Under the pieces are notes generated by a model. It made no database searches. It had not been told where the DNA came from and was given only the letters and a program-made list of their open reading frames with translations. A stretch of 64,000 nucleotides of DNA from Nematostella vectensis (Eukaryota; Cnidaria; Anthozoa; Actiniaria; Edwardsiidae). Where the stretch lies: NCBI RefSeq assembly GCF_932526225.1, contig NC_064039.1:6213001-6277000 (forward strand), written 5' to 3'. This document shows, piece by piece, positions 44,716 to 56,408 of the stretch. The position numbers and the translations under genes are program-made. Positions within the stretch are counted from its first letter, which is position 1. Every line of letters begins with the position of its first letter.

Positions 44716-47700
44716 ATGTGGTCATTACGGACACACGGCACGGCGTACATCTTACTTCTTCTAACGAACCAAGGTAAGAGAATAAAGATTGCCGTACAAG
44801 AGATGGTATAGCCGTGCTGTATTTAACCTACAGATTGCATTTTTGCATGCGATGATCGTAAAACCAACACTCGCTCAGTTAGCAATAAAAATCCAGGATA
44901 AGAGGATTTTATTGGTTATTCACACCGTTATTTTAGTGTGTGTTACAGCTGTCAATAATGGTTTGTGAGTTCTCACCGTGTGATCACAAAAACTCAGTTT
45001 TTCAGGGTCTAGGGAAGACGGACTTGGCCCTTGACTTAGATAACGGACGTGTTTATGGAGGAAACCCTTACATAAAAATCCTCGATTCCCCCGGACCCTC
45101 TCATAAGCAAAGATGCTCTTCCCAGGCGCTTATCCGCTTGGACTTCAGCGGCCCTTATAAGAGAGTGAAGTTTGAATTATTCTATGGCGCGGAACCGAAA
45201 CAATGGACGTTTTTGCTTTCCGATTCTCCGGCTGCGTACGGGTTTGGTGGTGACCACAAGTACACCAGTAACTGTGCATCAATGCAGATCTTCAACAAAC
45301 AGTTACGAATTTACAGCAACGTATTGCCGAATTACCGGAGACACAGCCTAAACGGCCAATCCCTCATGGATGTTATAGATGATGTGGTTAACAAAGGAAC
45401 GAATATGACAGTCAACGCAAGCGATGAGATGCTTGCTTGGAAAACCAGAAGTGAGAACTGGACTGAAGGTGACAGAATCCACAGCCCTTATTTGTTCACA
45501 CTGGCTGGACAACAAACCGACTACGGGCCGAGAGAATATTTTCTTTACGTTGCGTTCAACAGAGTTCCGTTAGGTGAATTTCATAATGGTTCCGGTCTCT
45601 GCCAAGTTCGTATTAACTTCAAAAGAAAACCAGGTTAGTAAAGGTGAAAGCTTTCAGCTTTAATTTTGTTTTCTTTTGCTAATTGTTGTTCTTTGTATTG
45701 AGCTTGCGCTTAACGCACTCGACTTGTGTTATTTCTATTGACTCAGTCACTGTGTCTGGAGGGGGGTTCTCAGCTTATTCACACTTAATCGGAAGTGAGA
45801 CAAACAAACGCAGCATTAGCGTAGTTTAATTTAAACAAACAATAACATTATGGATTATTGATGTTTATAAGCACTGTGTTTATCACGCGTCTAATAGAGA
45901 TTCATGCCAACGTAGCGCGGAGAAGAGAGATATTAACGCTCGTTAGCACATCAGAACAGACAGACACATTATACGGGGAATAGATCAAAGAACAGCCCCA
46001 TATATGATGATAGCTGTTAATACCATTAAGATTAGTGTAGGCACGAACTTCGTGCATTTATTAACAAGATATACGAGACCCCTTGGAGAAAATGCAGTTT
46101 ATCTGTAAAAACTTGCGGGTCGAATTGCAAGGGAAAATCATTGAGGACATGAAGATATTTTCTCGTTTATCTCTGATGATGTCGTCTGATACGGCGATAG
46201 GGAATGGCTATCTATGAGTGTGCTACTTCTACGTCAATTACACATATGGAAAATGTAAGACTAGAACTAACACCGAGCAAATTACAGACAGTCACTTAAA
46301 TACGCATCTCCTTTACGTTGAACCATACGGAGCTAGTCTTGAGATAAGGGTTTATTTTTAGGCTCGAGTTGGATTAGCTTTCGTTGCGCTATGTTGGCGT
46401 TAGCCTTTAGTAGTTTATAGATTACAGCTCTATTAATTTGATGACCGGCGTAACGTGTCAAACTATGTTATTTAACTCTAATCATCCACTCCAGCAGAGG
46501 AATGCACAAGCAATTGCAACAATTTATCTCACGCATTTTTGTCGGGGAGCTTTTGTAATCGCCACATGACAGTTTACGCCGCGTTGTCATGTTTCAGACT
46601 TCGAATGAACGCGCTAACAGGATCGATAATTCCGCCTGTGATTTTGTTACAAAAGCCTCCTGCCGAACAACAGTGTGCCGACAGAGACATGCAAACCAGA
46701 TGAAAGAATGAATCGGGGACCAGGAGAGAAACTATGACAAAAAAGCGGCGGCAATTACTGAACGCGTGCTCTCCCCCCAAATAACTAGAGCGTGGACATC
46801 CACAGATGGAAAAATAAACACCGCCATTATTAGACTGTGAACCAATTCTAGCTAAAAGCCGAGTGAATTTGGTGATGGCTATATAAAAGACGCTATTAGA
46901 AATACCGGTGTCGAAGCATTTTGTGTCTGAAATCGCTATTAAGTTTGGACGTTAGATCATAATGAAAATTGAATCCATTTACTTGTACTTAGCGATGTGA
47001 TACGAAACATGCGTTGTTCTTTTCGCGCGAGTATTTCGTCAACTATTTTCTATTGGCTTTGTGCGTAACTAAATCCATCTGGGTCTCTTTCAAGATCCGA
47101 TGCTGGGGGGTCATGCCGTGCTTGCGACAGCGGGAGAGTCTGGAAATCTATGTTTCTCGTTTCACGACGAAATCAGGCCTTGGGACATGCGTCTCAAAAC
47201 GACTTTTCTAGAAAATTACCTTCTCAAACTAGGGGATTTGCGCGCATTTAACAGATAAACCACTTGAATTAACTAGAGAAGCTGATTTCCTAATGGAAAG
47301 GCTTTCTCTTTGAAGGAGCGATAAACCCTCCTTATAGACATCGGATTAATGCACTTATTTAAAACACTGTTTTTCGAAAGCGTACTCATTACTGAATTCC
47401 GTCAACGCCAAAGACTTCGTTGTGAAGACTATAAATTAAAGCAAATTCATATTCTGAGTGTAGTTTTTTTGTTATTTGCTATATCAGGGATTGAAGAGTT
47501 CGTCACGAGGTGAAAATTGTCCTGTAGTTCACAAATTAGAAACTGCTTGACCTTTGAAAATGTGTACTCTACTAAAAGCTGAGAAAAACTCGAGGAATGA
47601 GGCGAGGAACTAAAAGAATGGAGATCAGGTCAACACACATAGGTTTTTTTGGGAGAATACGTTCGCCAAAATTAAACAATTGTTTAGTCAAAAAGAACAC

Positions 47701-50700
47701 TTTAACTGACTGTGCCCATAATAATCGATCATATTTGGAAGATTAGAGCTCTATATTATTTAACCTTTGAATAAGACTGCTACAATTACCTATTGTTGAC
47801 AATATAAAACTTTATCTGATAAAAAAAGTATGGAAAATAGAATTTTACAAATCCATAATACAGCTGTTACGCGCGTTTTTTCGCGCCAACTAAATTCCAA
47901 TGCCCATATTTAGGATGAGTTGCTTCGTCTCGTTAAAAAAAGGATTAAAGTTAGTTTGTTTTTAAGAGGTCTGTCGAGGAGGTTTTGAAATACGCAGATT
48001 GAAGTTATTTTTCTCCAAAATGACAAAGCGTACTCCCTTTGCGATGCGAAAGCTAAAATTTGCAACACAACGTTCCCATATCACTTGTCCCTCTGTCGTG
48101 AGAATTGCCCTTAAATGTCAAAGGGACGACTCGGGATTGATAAGAGGACTTTAGACGGTAAGCCTAGCGTTATAATTCCCCAAACCGGATCCATCGAGAA
48201 ATCATCAAGTGAAAATCTTAAAATCAACTACCTTTTTTAGATCACTTGAGCTTCAGAATGCTTTCGCGTTTGAGGTCAAGTAAGTTTTTACTTTATCCGT
48301 GTGAGTTTCTGCTATCTCTGCTTTGATAAAAGTGTCAATAGGAAATCGGGCTTAGCCGAGGATAACCTCTACGTTGTTACTTTTATAAGGATGGTGCAAA
48401 TTAAAAATCACGGCATTTTTTTTTTACCGAACTCATTCATAATCCGCGCTTGTCGCTAAAAGTTGTCCCCAGAAGGAGGGGGTGGGGAGCTGGTGTAAGT
48501 TCAGGTTTTAAGCAACCAATCGTGAGCCGGAAAATACGTATTGGCATGACAGAAGGATCACATTAACGGAGTCAATCTCCCTTGAACCAATAGAAAGTCT
48601 ATTACCCAAACCATTTTTATCCCTCTTATATTTTATAGTTTTCTTTATAACAATGATTAATGAATTACATAAAAATGAGATAAAAGAAAGATAAAGAAAA
48701 TCTAACCACACAGGAAGTCGTAATCTTTAGGTGGGTCAATGAATTGCACATTTGTTCAACACTAAGGAGATGCCTCTGAACGCACTTCCGCTTCCGCTGT
48801 TTTCAAGTTATGTCCTTAGTGATTAACTGGCTGCTTTATTCATTGTTTTCTCGTATTATTAGATAAAAACGTTTGCGCACAAAAATTCCATCTTTGCCCT
48901 AAGCACTAAAAAAAGTTCTTGTTGCAATGAACTGGCTGCTACTCGACTAATGATTTTCTCTTATTTTAGGTCCGATTCATACGTCGCGCTCCAGCCGTAC
49001 TGAATCTAATTGTCTATTTGTATCCACACAAATACTTCGGGCTTAACGTTGATTCGGACGTCGCACTCAATATGTCGCGAGTATTAAAAGTTGACTCGAT
49101 ACAGAGTTTCTTTTGCCAAAAGTAAAACAAACATGGTAATCGATTCATCACATTTAAAGCTCGACGTTTGAATCGGGGTCGTGCTTTTGCCGTGCAGCAC
49201 AACTGGTGCAGCCGCGCTTAGTGCCGTGCCGAACTCAATTCTGCCGTTCCGAACTTATGTGCGCAATTCAAACAAGTGGATTCGGCACAGTAGGAGCGCG
49301 ACGTAGAAATCGGGCCTTAGATGCGACTGCACAAAGAATAACTACTAACCTTTGTCATATGAATGCAAAGTCCTACTAACTGGTTACGGTACGGTATTGG
49401 GTACTCTTATTCGCAGATAACAGCGTTTGCGCAAAGATTCGCCACCTTTGCCATAAGCACGCGGATTGCAGAAATACAGATGCTGGCTACCGGTGCATGT
49501 GCAAACCAGGCTTTGTCGGCAATGGAGTCAGCTCGTGCAAAGGCAAGTCAATCAATGTCAGAGAATGAGGAAATCGCAGAAATTAGTAGTGGAAAGGGGC
49601 GGGAAAGAGGGGAGACGGGAAGGGAAAAAGCGATAATGAAAACTGTCACGGGGTATACTATGCTGTCGCAGCACAGGCCCGGAGCCAGGATTTTAAGCGG
49701 GGGGTTTCGTTTAACCATAAAACGGACCATTTTCTCTAAGGTAGCTCATCCTAGCTCGCAGTTCAATTTTCCTTCATCAGAGCGGACCTTCCAGTCGTGT
49801 GGGACCCCCCTGGCTACGGGCCTGCAGCAGATCTAGTAGCATAGGTTAGGCATAGGTACGTGGCGTGACGTGACAGGGTGGAGGTCGTGCGATGTTGAGT
49901 GGCGTGACTTTTTAGTGATGACACAATGAACATGTTTGATAGTTGACACTACGTGACACTAAGTGACATGATATGACAGTATAAAATATAGAGAATAATT
50001 AATGTAAAACACCGATGTGCCAGGTGACTCACGTGACGCGAATAACATGATTGGGTAACTTGAAAGTATTTCGTGACAACGGCGTGGTGAGTCTTTCGCG
50101 AAACAACAAGAGACGTGACATGGCAGTGTGACATGTGGCGCGGCAGTCGTGATGCTAGCAGGTCATTCATAAGTGCTATGGATGTCGTGACGAGTGTGAC
50201 CGTCACGCGTAACGCGCGACACTGTTCTTTATAGATTTGGATGAGTGCGAGTTGAATAATGGTGATTGCCAGCAATCCTGCCATAACTTGGAAGGAAGCT
50301 ACATCTGCAGATGTAATAGAGGATACACACTGCTCCCTAACGGCCGAGACTGTACTGGTAAGTATCACTATCCAGACAGACGTAAAATGTTTAGTATTAA
50401 TGTTTAGTTTGCAATATTTTTTTTTATCATGATTGTACAGAGAGGAGCCCTGGAAGCAATTTGATCAGTCAGAGAATTCGCTTGAGATTCCATGTGGGAC
50501 AGTGCGCAAAACGCAAATGGAGAAAGCTATTTCTGGACGAGCTGAAAAGTAAACTTCTCAGGTAAGGACTACACGAAAACCTTACATTTGAAAACCTTAC
50601 ATTTGAACACAACATTCAACAATAACGCCCTACAGAGGCGACTTTCATTATCTGATGAGACAGTTCAACGACCATGCGCGATACGTTACATTTCACACGA

Positions 50701-53700
50701 AAGCAAAGCTCCTTGAGCAGCAACGCATACTCTGTCTATACAGCGCTTTTGTAGTAGATATACGCTATTTCTCATAGAGTTTCGAAAATCCTTTTGAGCC
50801 CCTCACTTTTAGGCCAGCTCTGCAGCCCTTGATAGCAACTACATGGTGGAAAAAAATCTTCAACGAATCAATTTCTATTTATTCTCTGAACTTGTGCGTG
50901 ATACTATAGTAGCTGCTGATTAAACTCTGTTTTTTTTATCGTAAATAAACTTACTAAATTCTTCGCATACCATGAACTTGAAAACACTTTTTTGTCTTGT
51001 TGCAGTCGGCAGGTGTGTAAGTTCCCCTGCGCCATCCACGGCTTGTCGCTCAAATGCCGATCAAGGAGAACTGAGATGGTGGCTAACTTCGAGTTCAGAC
51101 TTGACGAGAGTGTTATCTTCACGTCTCGCTTGTGTAACAATAGCTGCCTGCGATGCGAGGTAGAGAAAGGACTGCAGAAGTTCATAGCGGACTTGAGGCA
51201 GCTTGCTTCCAGTGATAAGTTCAACGTGACCCTGTCGGGTCAGGTTTTTACGGTCAACGGAAAACCCATAAAAGTACCACGACTGCGCAACGCCTGTCCT
51301 CAAGGAAGACGGCGCAAAAACAAAAGACTCGGTAAGCGAATGACTTCAATGATAGTACTATACATTTCCATCGCCCATATGTGTGAGTAAAGCGAGCCCT
51401 ATCCTCGGGGACCCAGGGCGTTTCGGAGATCGGGCACACAGGGAGCGCGCGAAAAGAAAGACCTGTGTGCCCGATCTCCGCGACGCCCTGGGTCCCCGAG
51501 GATGAGCGAGCCCCATGGCGGCTGTGTTGTAGGCGCCCCCATCGTCAAAGGGAGGGGAGACGAGGGAGGGACTTTTTAGCTCCCCGTGCAATCGAAAGGA
51601 TGCAAAGCTAAAGACTCTCTATAGGCAGAGAGGTAGCAAAACTGCAAAGCATTGGTGCACGCCGACATTGGGAGATAAACATCATTCCCCTTTCACGCTT
51701 GAGCTTGGCTATCCTTTATGTCTCATATTCAGGATACGATAGCCACACCCCTAGCCAAAATCACGGATAGCCACACCCCTAACCATACTCACGGAAAGCC
51801 ACACCCCTAACAATACTCATGGAAAGCCACACCTCTAACCACACTCACGGATAGCCACACCCCTAACCATACACACGGATAGCCACACCATAATACTCAC
51901 GGATAGCCACACCCCTAACCATACCTACGGATAGCCACACCCCTAACCAGGCTCACGGATAGCCACACGCCTAACTATATTCACGGATGGCCACTTTCCT
52001 AACCATACTCACGGATGGCATGGATTGTCGTTGCAGCTGGATGCCATCCTGGTATGTACTTTGACATCTTCCTGCGGAGATGTGTCAATTGCACACGAGG
52101 ATCCTTCCAGCCTCAACGCTCGGAGACCTTCTGCTTTCGCTGTCCTGGCAACAAGACGACGCTGTACTCTGGCGCACGTGACCTGTCTCAGTGTAGAGGT
52201 ATATGCGAGCAATATATAAAGGGGAAAACGAAAATCGGAAAAGAAAACCATTTATGTTGCTAACAGCAAGTAGGACAATAGTTTCCTATGGTAGAAAACA
52301 TCTCATATATTATTGTATGCCTGCCTCACTTATAAAGAGGCGTAGCCAAGGGGTGGCCTAGGGGGACCCCCCCCCCCCTCTAGCAGCCAAAAATACAGTA
52401 AATGTATGAAACATTATCTAAAATACAGGAGAAAATGCCTTGAAAGGGCCTTTTGGGCCCCCTCCTGTTTAAAATCCTGGCTACGCCGCTGCTTATATTA
52501 TGTCCAAGCCAGATTAGCCTACGTGTAGCCGCTGACTCGCGAAACAGCGGCTACACGTAGGCTAAAGCCAGATAGGCCACATAAATAAATTGCACATCCA
52601 GACACTAGGCTTACGGGGGTACTGCACATCTTGTCACTTCTGTAATACTTGCATTGCCTGTCCAGGGATTATAGAGTGCCAACACAGGAATTACACAGTG
52701 CCTGAAATAATAAATGGTGGGATCAGAATTTTGCACTATATAAACACCAAGCTGCATGTCCTTTTTTGTCTTGTAGACAAAGATAATAATACTATTTCGG
52801 GCTGTATATTAGCCACGCATTATGTGTGTTGGGGGAGGGGGCAGAATTTGTAAACGATTTGTTGAATGTAGCTCCTAACCTTATTAAAGTATCTGCCAAA
52901 ATTGGCTTGCAAGTACTGATTGGCTCAGAATGGTTTTACTGACGACACAGAAAACCAAAACAAATCGTGTTTGAAAAAAGCGGGTCGCGATACAACGGAT
53001 TCGACAGTAATGTATGCACTCTCTTTGTTTCCATAGAAACAAAATGCGGTGGAAACCTGACATCAATGTCAGGCGTCATAACATCCCCAAACTACCCCGA
53101 CGCCTACCCTCGCTTCCTGGAATGTACCTGGACAATCCATCCGCGAAGAGGGCGCAACATCTTGCTTCTTATTCCAAGTATCTCGCTTCCGACCACGCCC
53201 GACTGCTCGGACTATCTGACGATGCGGGAGAGTTCGAGTCCTTACTCTGTGTTTACATATTACGCGTGTGAGTCCTTCGATCAGCCCGTGGCGTTAGTGT
53301 CACGCTCCAAGAACCTCCATATCAAGTTTAAGTCGAGCCAGAACAGCATGGCGGAGGGATTCAAAATATTTTATGTCACATTTGAAGGTAGGTGTCCTTT
53401 CCTTAGCTACGCACGTTTGGGTTCTTTGATTAAAAACAACAGCATTTTTACCTGTGTTTTTTAGAGCGTTTCAGGAACATTGTGAAACACATCGTTGAAG
53501 ACGGGGAGTTGTATGCAAATGAAACAAACAGACGACTGCTTCAGGTGGGAACAACAATATCAAATTGTTTGACTAGACAGGTCCCTGGACATTGAAAGTT
53601 TTCTTGTCGGCTGTAAAAGTCCAGCATTTCTCAATTCTTTTAAATTTTGTTATCTCAGGTACGGAGTGGAATCCCTCACTTTGTTCAAGCATTCACCATT

Positions 53701-54315
53701 TCTCAAGCCCTTATAATTTTGTCAATCTCAGGGACGGATCCAGGGTTGAACCCGTTTTATATGAAAAATTTCAGGTTACACTTTATCCTCGACCTCCTTT
53801 AATCGTTCAATTGTTTGCAAGTCTTTGTTATAGTCACCTCCCCCTCAGGTTGTCAAGATCAGCCTTACTATATAAAGGCCTCCCCATAAAACAATGCTGA
53901 GTGTTATGGGACTCCAGGCACGAGGCAAAGAGCGGGGCTCTGGGCCCGTATCCCCTCCCAATATTTTCAGAATTGTAAGGAATGGACCAGTAAGGGCGTG
54001 GCTGTGCCCTCCAATATTTTCTTAATGTTTTTGTATCGTGCCCCCAATATTTAGAGGCCTGCTACAGGTCTACACTGCCATGATGGTAACTCGATCAATT
54101 TTAATTCTCTTTGACAGGATGAGACTCTTGTGCGCCAAATTCTGGACGTGATAGTAGACCCATCGAGCTTTGAATATTCAATCAGCTCCAATCGCTTACA
54201 CAGCAAGATTCCAAGTGGATTGCTAAAGTTCATTGAAAATAAAGTGTACGACTTTTTCTCGAACGTCAGTCCTTACAGGAAAAAGCGAGCAACACAGAGA
54301 TCAACTTTCGTCTGA
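44716..54315 (+). CDS. SCUBE-like secreted protein: novel N-terminal domain, two EGFs, Cys-rich module, CUB, C-terminal helix
   Basis: Exons: 44716-44773, about 45013-45633, 49417-49542, 50235-50357, 50441-50561, 51006-51331, 52037-52198, 53037-53387, 53465-53544 and 54118-54315; phases join to about 680 residues. Exon 1 is a signal peptide (TAYILLLLTNQ). Exon 2 is a ~207-residue domain I do not recognise (TDLALDLDNGRVYGG, YFLYVAFNRVPLGEF) with several N-glycosylation sites. Exon 3 is an EGF with six Cys (CMCKPGFVGNG); exon 4 a calcium-binding EGF (DLDECELNNG). Exons 5-6 match the SCUBE linker in position (CKFPCAIHGLSLKC, NNSCLRCEVEKG). Exon 7 is an ephrin-receptor-like Cys-rich module (GMYFDIFLRRCVNC); exon 8 a CUB domain (CGGNLTSMSGVITSPNYPD). 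Exons 9-10 match the SCUBE C-terminus. Vertebrate SCUBEs have about nine EGFs and no such N-domain. The exon 2 acceptor could instead be at 44998. Exon 3 uses a GC donor. Confidence 0.88.
48966..49319. mobile_element. Harbinger-like MITE in SCUBE-like intron 2
   Basis: TTA-GGTCCGATTCATACGTCGC on the left and, inverted, GGCCCGATTTCTACGTCGCG-side on the right, each next to TTA. A 3-bp TTA duplication with ~25-bp inverted ends fits PIF/Harbinger MITEs. The element is 354 bp and non-coding, and lies about 100 bp before the EGF exon. Confidence 0.75.
49676..49822. mobile_element. MITE-like element in SCUBE-like intron 3
   Basis: Left end GGCCCGGAGCCAGGATTTTA, right end inverted GGCCCGTAGCCAGGGGGG. 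It is 147 bp with a G-rich and a C-rich inner edge. The GTAGCCAGG core is shared with the element at 52339-52497. Confidence 0.6.
51403..51502. mobile_element. GC-rich hairpin element, family 1 copy B
   Basis: The ends are inverted copies of CCTCGGGGACCCAGGGCGT, identical to those at 4523-4733. The arms continue inwards as CGGAGATCGGGCACACAGG and its complement, with a loop around GCGCGCGAAAAG. It lies in SCUBE-like intron 6. Confidence 0.85.
51728..52018. repeat. 28-bp minisatellite before the Cys-rich exon
   Basis: About ten copies of GGATAGCCACACCCCTAACC plus ATACTCAC run up to just before the acceptor of exon 7. Only the last two copies are present at the second locus (56409-56460), placing one duplication breakpoint inside this array. 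Confidence 0.9.
52339..52497. mobile_element. MITE with GGCGTAGCCA ends (copy in duplication A)
   Basis: GGCGTAGCCAAGGGGTGGCC at the left faces GGCGTAGCCAGGATTTTAAA (inverted) at the right; 159 bp. Its twin in the second duplicate is at about 56781-56923, so it predates the duplication. Confidence 0.7.
52514..52565. other. Perfect 21-bp hairpin with a 10-base loop
   Basis: TTAGCCTACGTGTAGCCGCT plus G, loop ACTCGCGAAA, then the exact complement. A copy lies at 56950-57001 in the second duplicate. The loop shares CTCGCGAA with the hairpin at 19267-19364, hinting at a related origin. Confidence 0.85.
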
Positions 54316-54405
54316 TTCGTTACCTGTTTGTAGTGTTCAATTACAAGTAGTTGGCTCTGTCCTCAGTTAGGAGCTTAATAGGACAAGTGATCATAGGAAA
54401 CGATC

Positions 54406-54411
54406 AATAAA
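54406..54411 (+). terminator. Possible polyadenylation signal of the SCUBE-like gene
   Basis: AATAAA about 90 bases after the stop; in the second copy the matching site reads AATAAC. Further AATAAA matches occur near 55318 and in the corresponding part of copy B. Confidence 0.5.
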
Positions 54412-56408
54412 CGACGGGCATTAAAAGGGTATTGGAAGCAGAAAGACAGATCTAGGAACTGGAATGTGTTTCCAAATGACTTTAGTGGCCTTTAAGCCTT
54501 GGCACACTGTAAGCAGACAGATGGGTATTATGATACTTCCTAGAATAAGTTATAGGGGTCAGAGATGACAAGAGAATAATAAGAGTAGAGAAAATACAGA
54601 ATGGAGCTCTTCCTACAGCTTATGAAAAGCCAATTTTGAAGTTGAGTATACTAGAATTATGTGAATTTTACAAAGGGACTCAGTTTAGCTCGATAGTGCT
54701 AGACAGTGATTAGTTTGTATGGATTTTATTGTTTTAATACTGACAGATATAGAATGGATTCAACTGAGATAAAGCCAGAAGTTGATACTAAATGAAAGAC
54801 ATTTCCCTAAGTAAAACCACACAAAGGACACATTTTCTTTTTTAAGAGTAGTAGACCTAGGCAAGACCCTCTGGGTCAACCAGTAATCATGGCTAAGATA
54901 TCAGATACCATAAAGGCCTGTCATGTTAATTTTACTAAATTAAAATAAATAGATAAATACTGTTAAGGATTAAACTGCAAGTTTATCACCCCCCCTCCCC
55001 CCAAAAAAGCATTGTATTTTTGTAGAAACATTGGTTGATATACTTTATCTATGGGTCTGATTCTGAGAGGCTGGGTTGTGTTCTAATTAGGACACAAGCA
55101 CAATGCAAACATTTGTTTCCATTTTGAAATGGGAATGTAAGTGAACACAATCTGGTTGATGTCCTTGCATTTTGTGCTTAACTGTATCATTAAGTGAGAC
55201 AAGATTTCTTTTACATTTATCTAGTACATATTAAGCATGTTTACAGTTCTTATGAGACCATATAAGGTTTATTACAAAGTAGACCTTTTACAATTTATCA
55301 GACTTGAGCTTGTACATAAAATAAAGTTAAACAAATACAAGAAAAAGCTTGCAAAAAAAAAACAATGACTTCATTTATTGGGCACAACTTCTTAATGCAC
55401 TTGTGTAATATTGCCAACAGCCACACCCGCCACAATTGTAAATAAATCTGCTTTGATACCTAGTCCTTTATGGGAGATTGTGGCTCTGACTTAAAAGTCT
55501 ATAAGCGGTTTCTCCTTTCTATAAGTGACTATAGGTTCATTAAAGATTCTAGCCGTATGAGGCTGAGATCCGTGATAAGTTGCCAGTTTTTTATAAGAAT
55601 CTTTAGAAGATTCTGCTTAGCCGGGTGGAACCTCATGACAAAATGTTTAGATTCGTTTATTAGATGCCATGTTTGCCTCAAAACGCATTTTGCCTGTCCG
55701 TGAATTCAACACTCGCCGTTATGTATGTTGTGAAATCGCGTAACCGTATCTAGAATGAGTTGCGGATTTCGGCTTAGAAGGTGGCAAGTGAGGGATTTGT
55801 TCTCAAAGGAGGCCATCTCCCTAGACACAAACCCTTCTTATAACTAAGAGGGTGGCAAGAGGAGGGAATGCGTGTACTGAAAAGTTTCCTTAAGCTATGG
55901 ACATCAAGGATATTTAAATCAATGAATCTTTCGCCCTTTTATAGACTTCTGATGAAGTAAATAAAGTGTGTAGTGTCTTTGAGATTACTCGAGATTACAC
56001 TTTTGCTTGAGCGTTATATGCCGACGATATACGCTAGACGTGGTTTATGAGGTGACAAAAACTTTAGGTGACATATTATATGTCTTTGTAGTGGAATTTG
56101 TCGTTCTTTAATGTTTCACGTCTATAGGAGCGTTGCTCGACCTGACATAAGCGCTTTCTTTGTGCATGTTAAGTTTCTTAGAGTTATTTAGGACATATCT
56201 GCAGTACAGCTCACTCCTCAGTTTTAATAGATTTCTTAAAATCAAACAGGAAGATTTGAGGCTGCCGAGAATCGCCACTGTAACTCGTAGAATTCAAAGT
56301 GCACTTTGGCTAAATCTGGCTTTTTCTGAGAGAGGGCTCGCTCATCTCGTCTAAGGTGCCTTCCGATGTCATCGTTTGATGAAAAATCGGCGGGCGGTTA
56401 TAGCGTTT

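Larger units (their letters stand above)
51965..55402. repeat. Tandem segmental duplication, copy A
   Basis: From ACACGCCTAACT at 51965 to CTTAATGCACTT at 55402 this segment is nearly identical to 56409-59828. It carries SCUBE-like exons 7-10, their introns and about 1.1 kb of 3' flank. The 1 kb between the copies (55403-56408) is unique and shows no gene. Confidence 0.95.
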
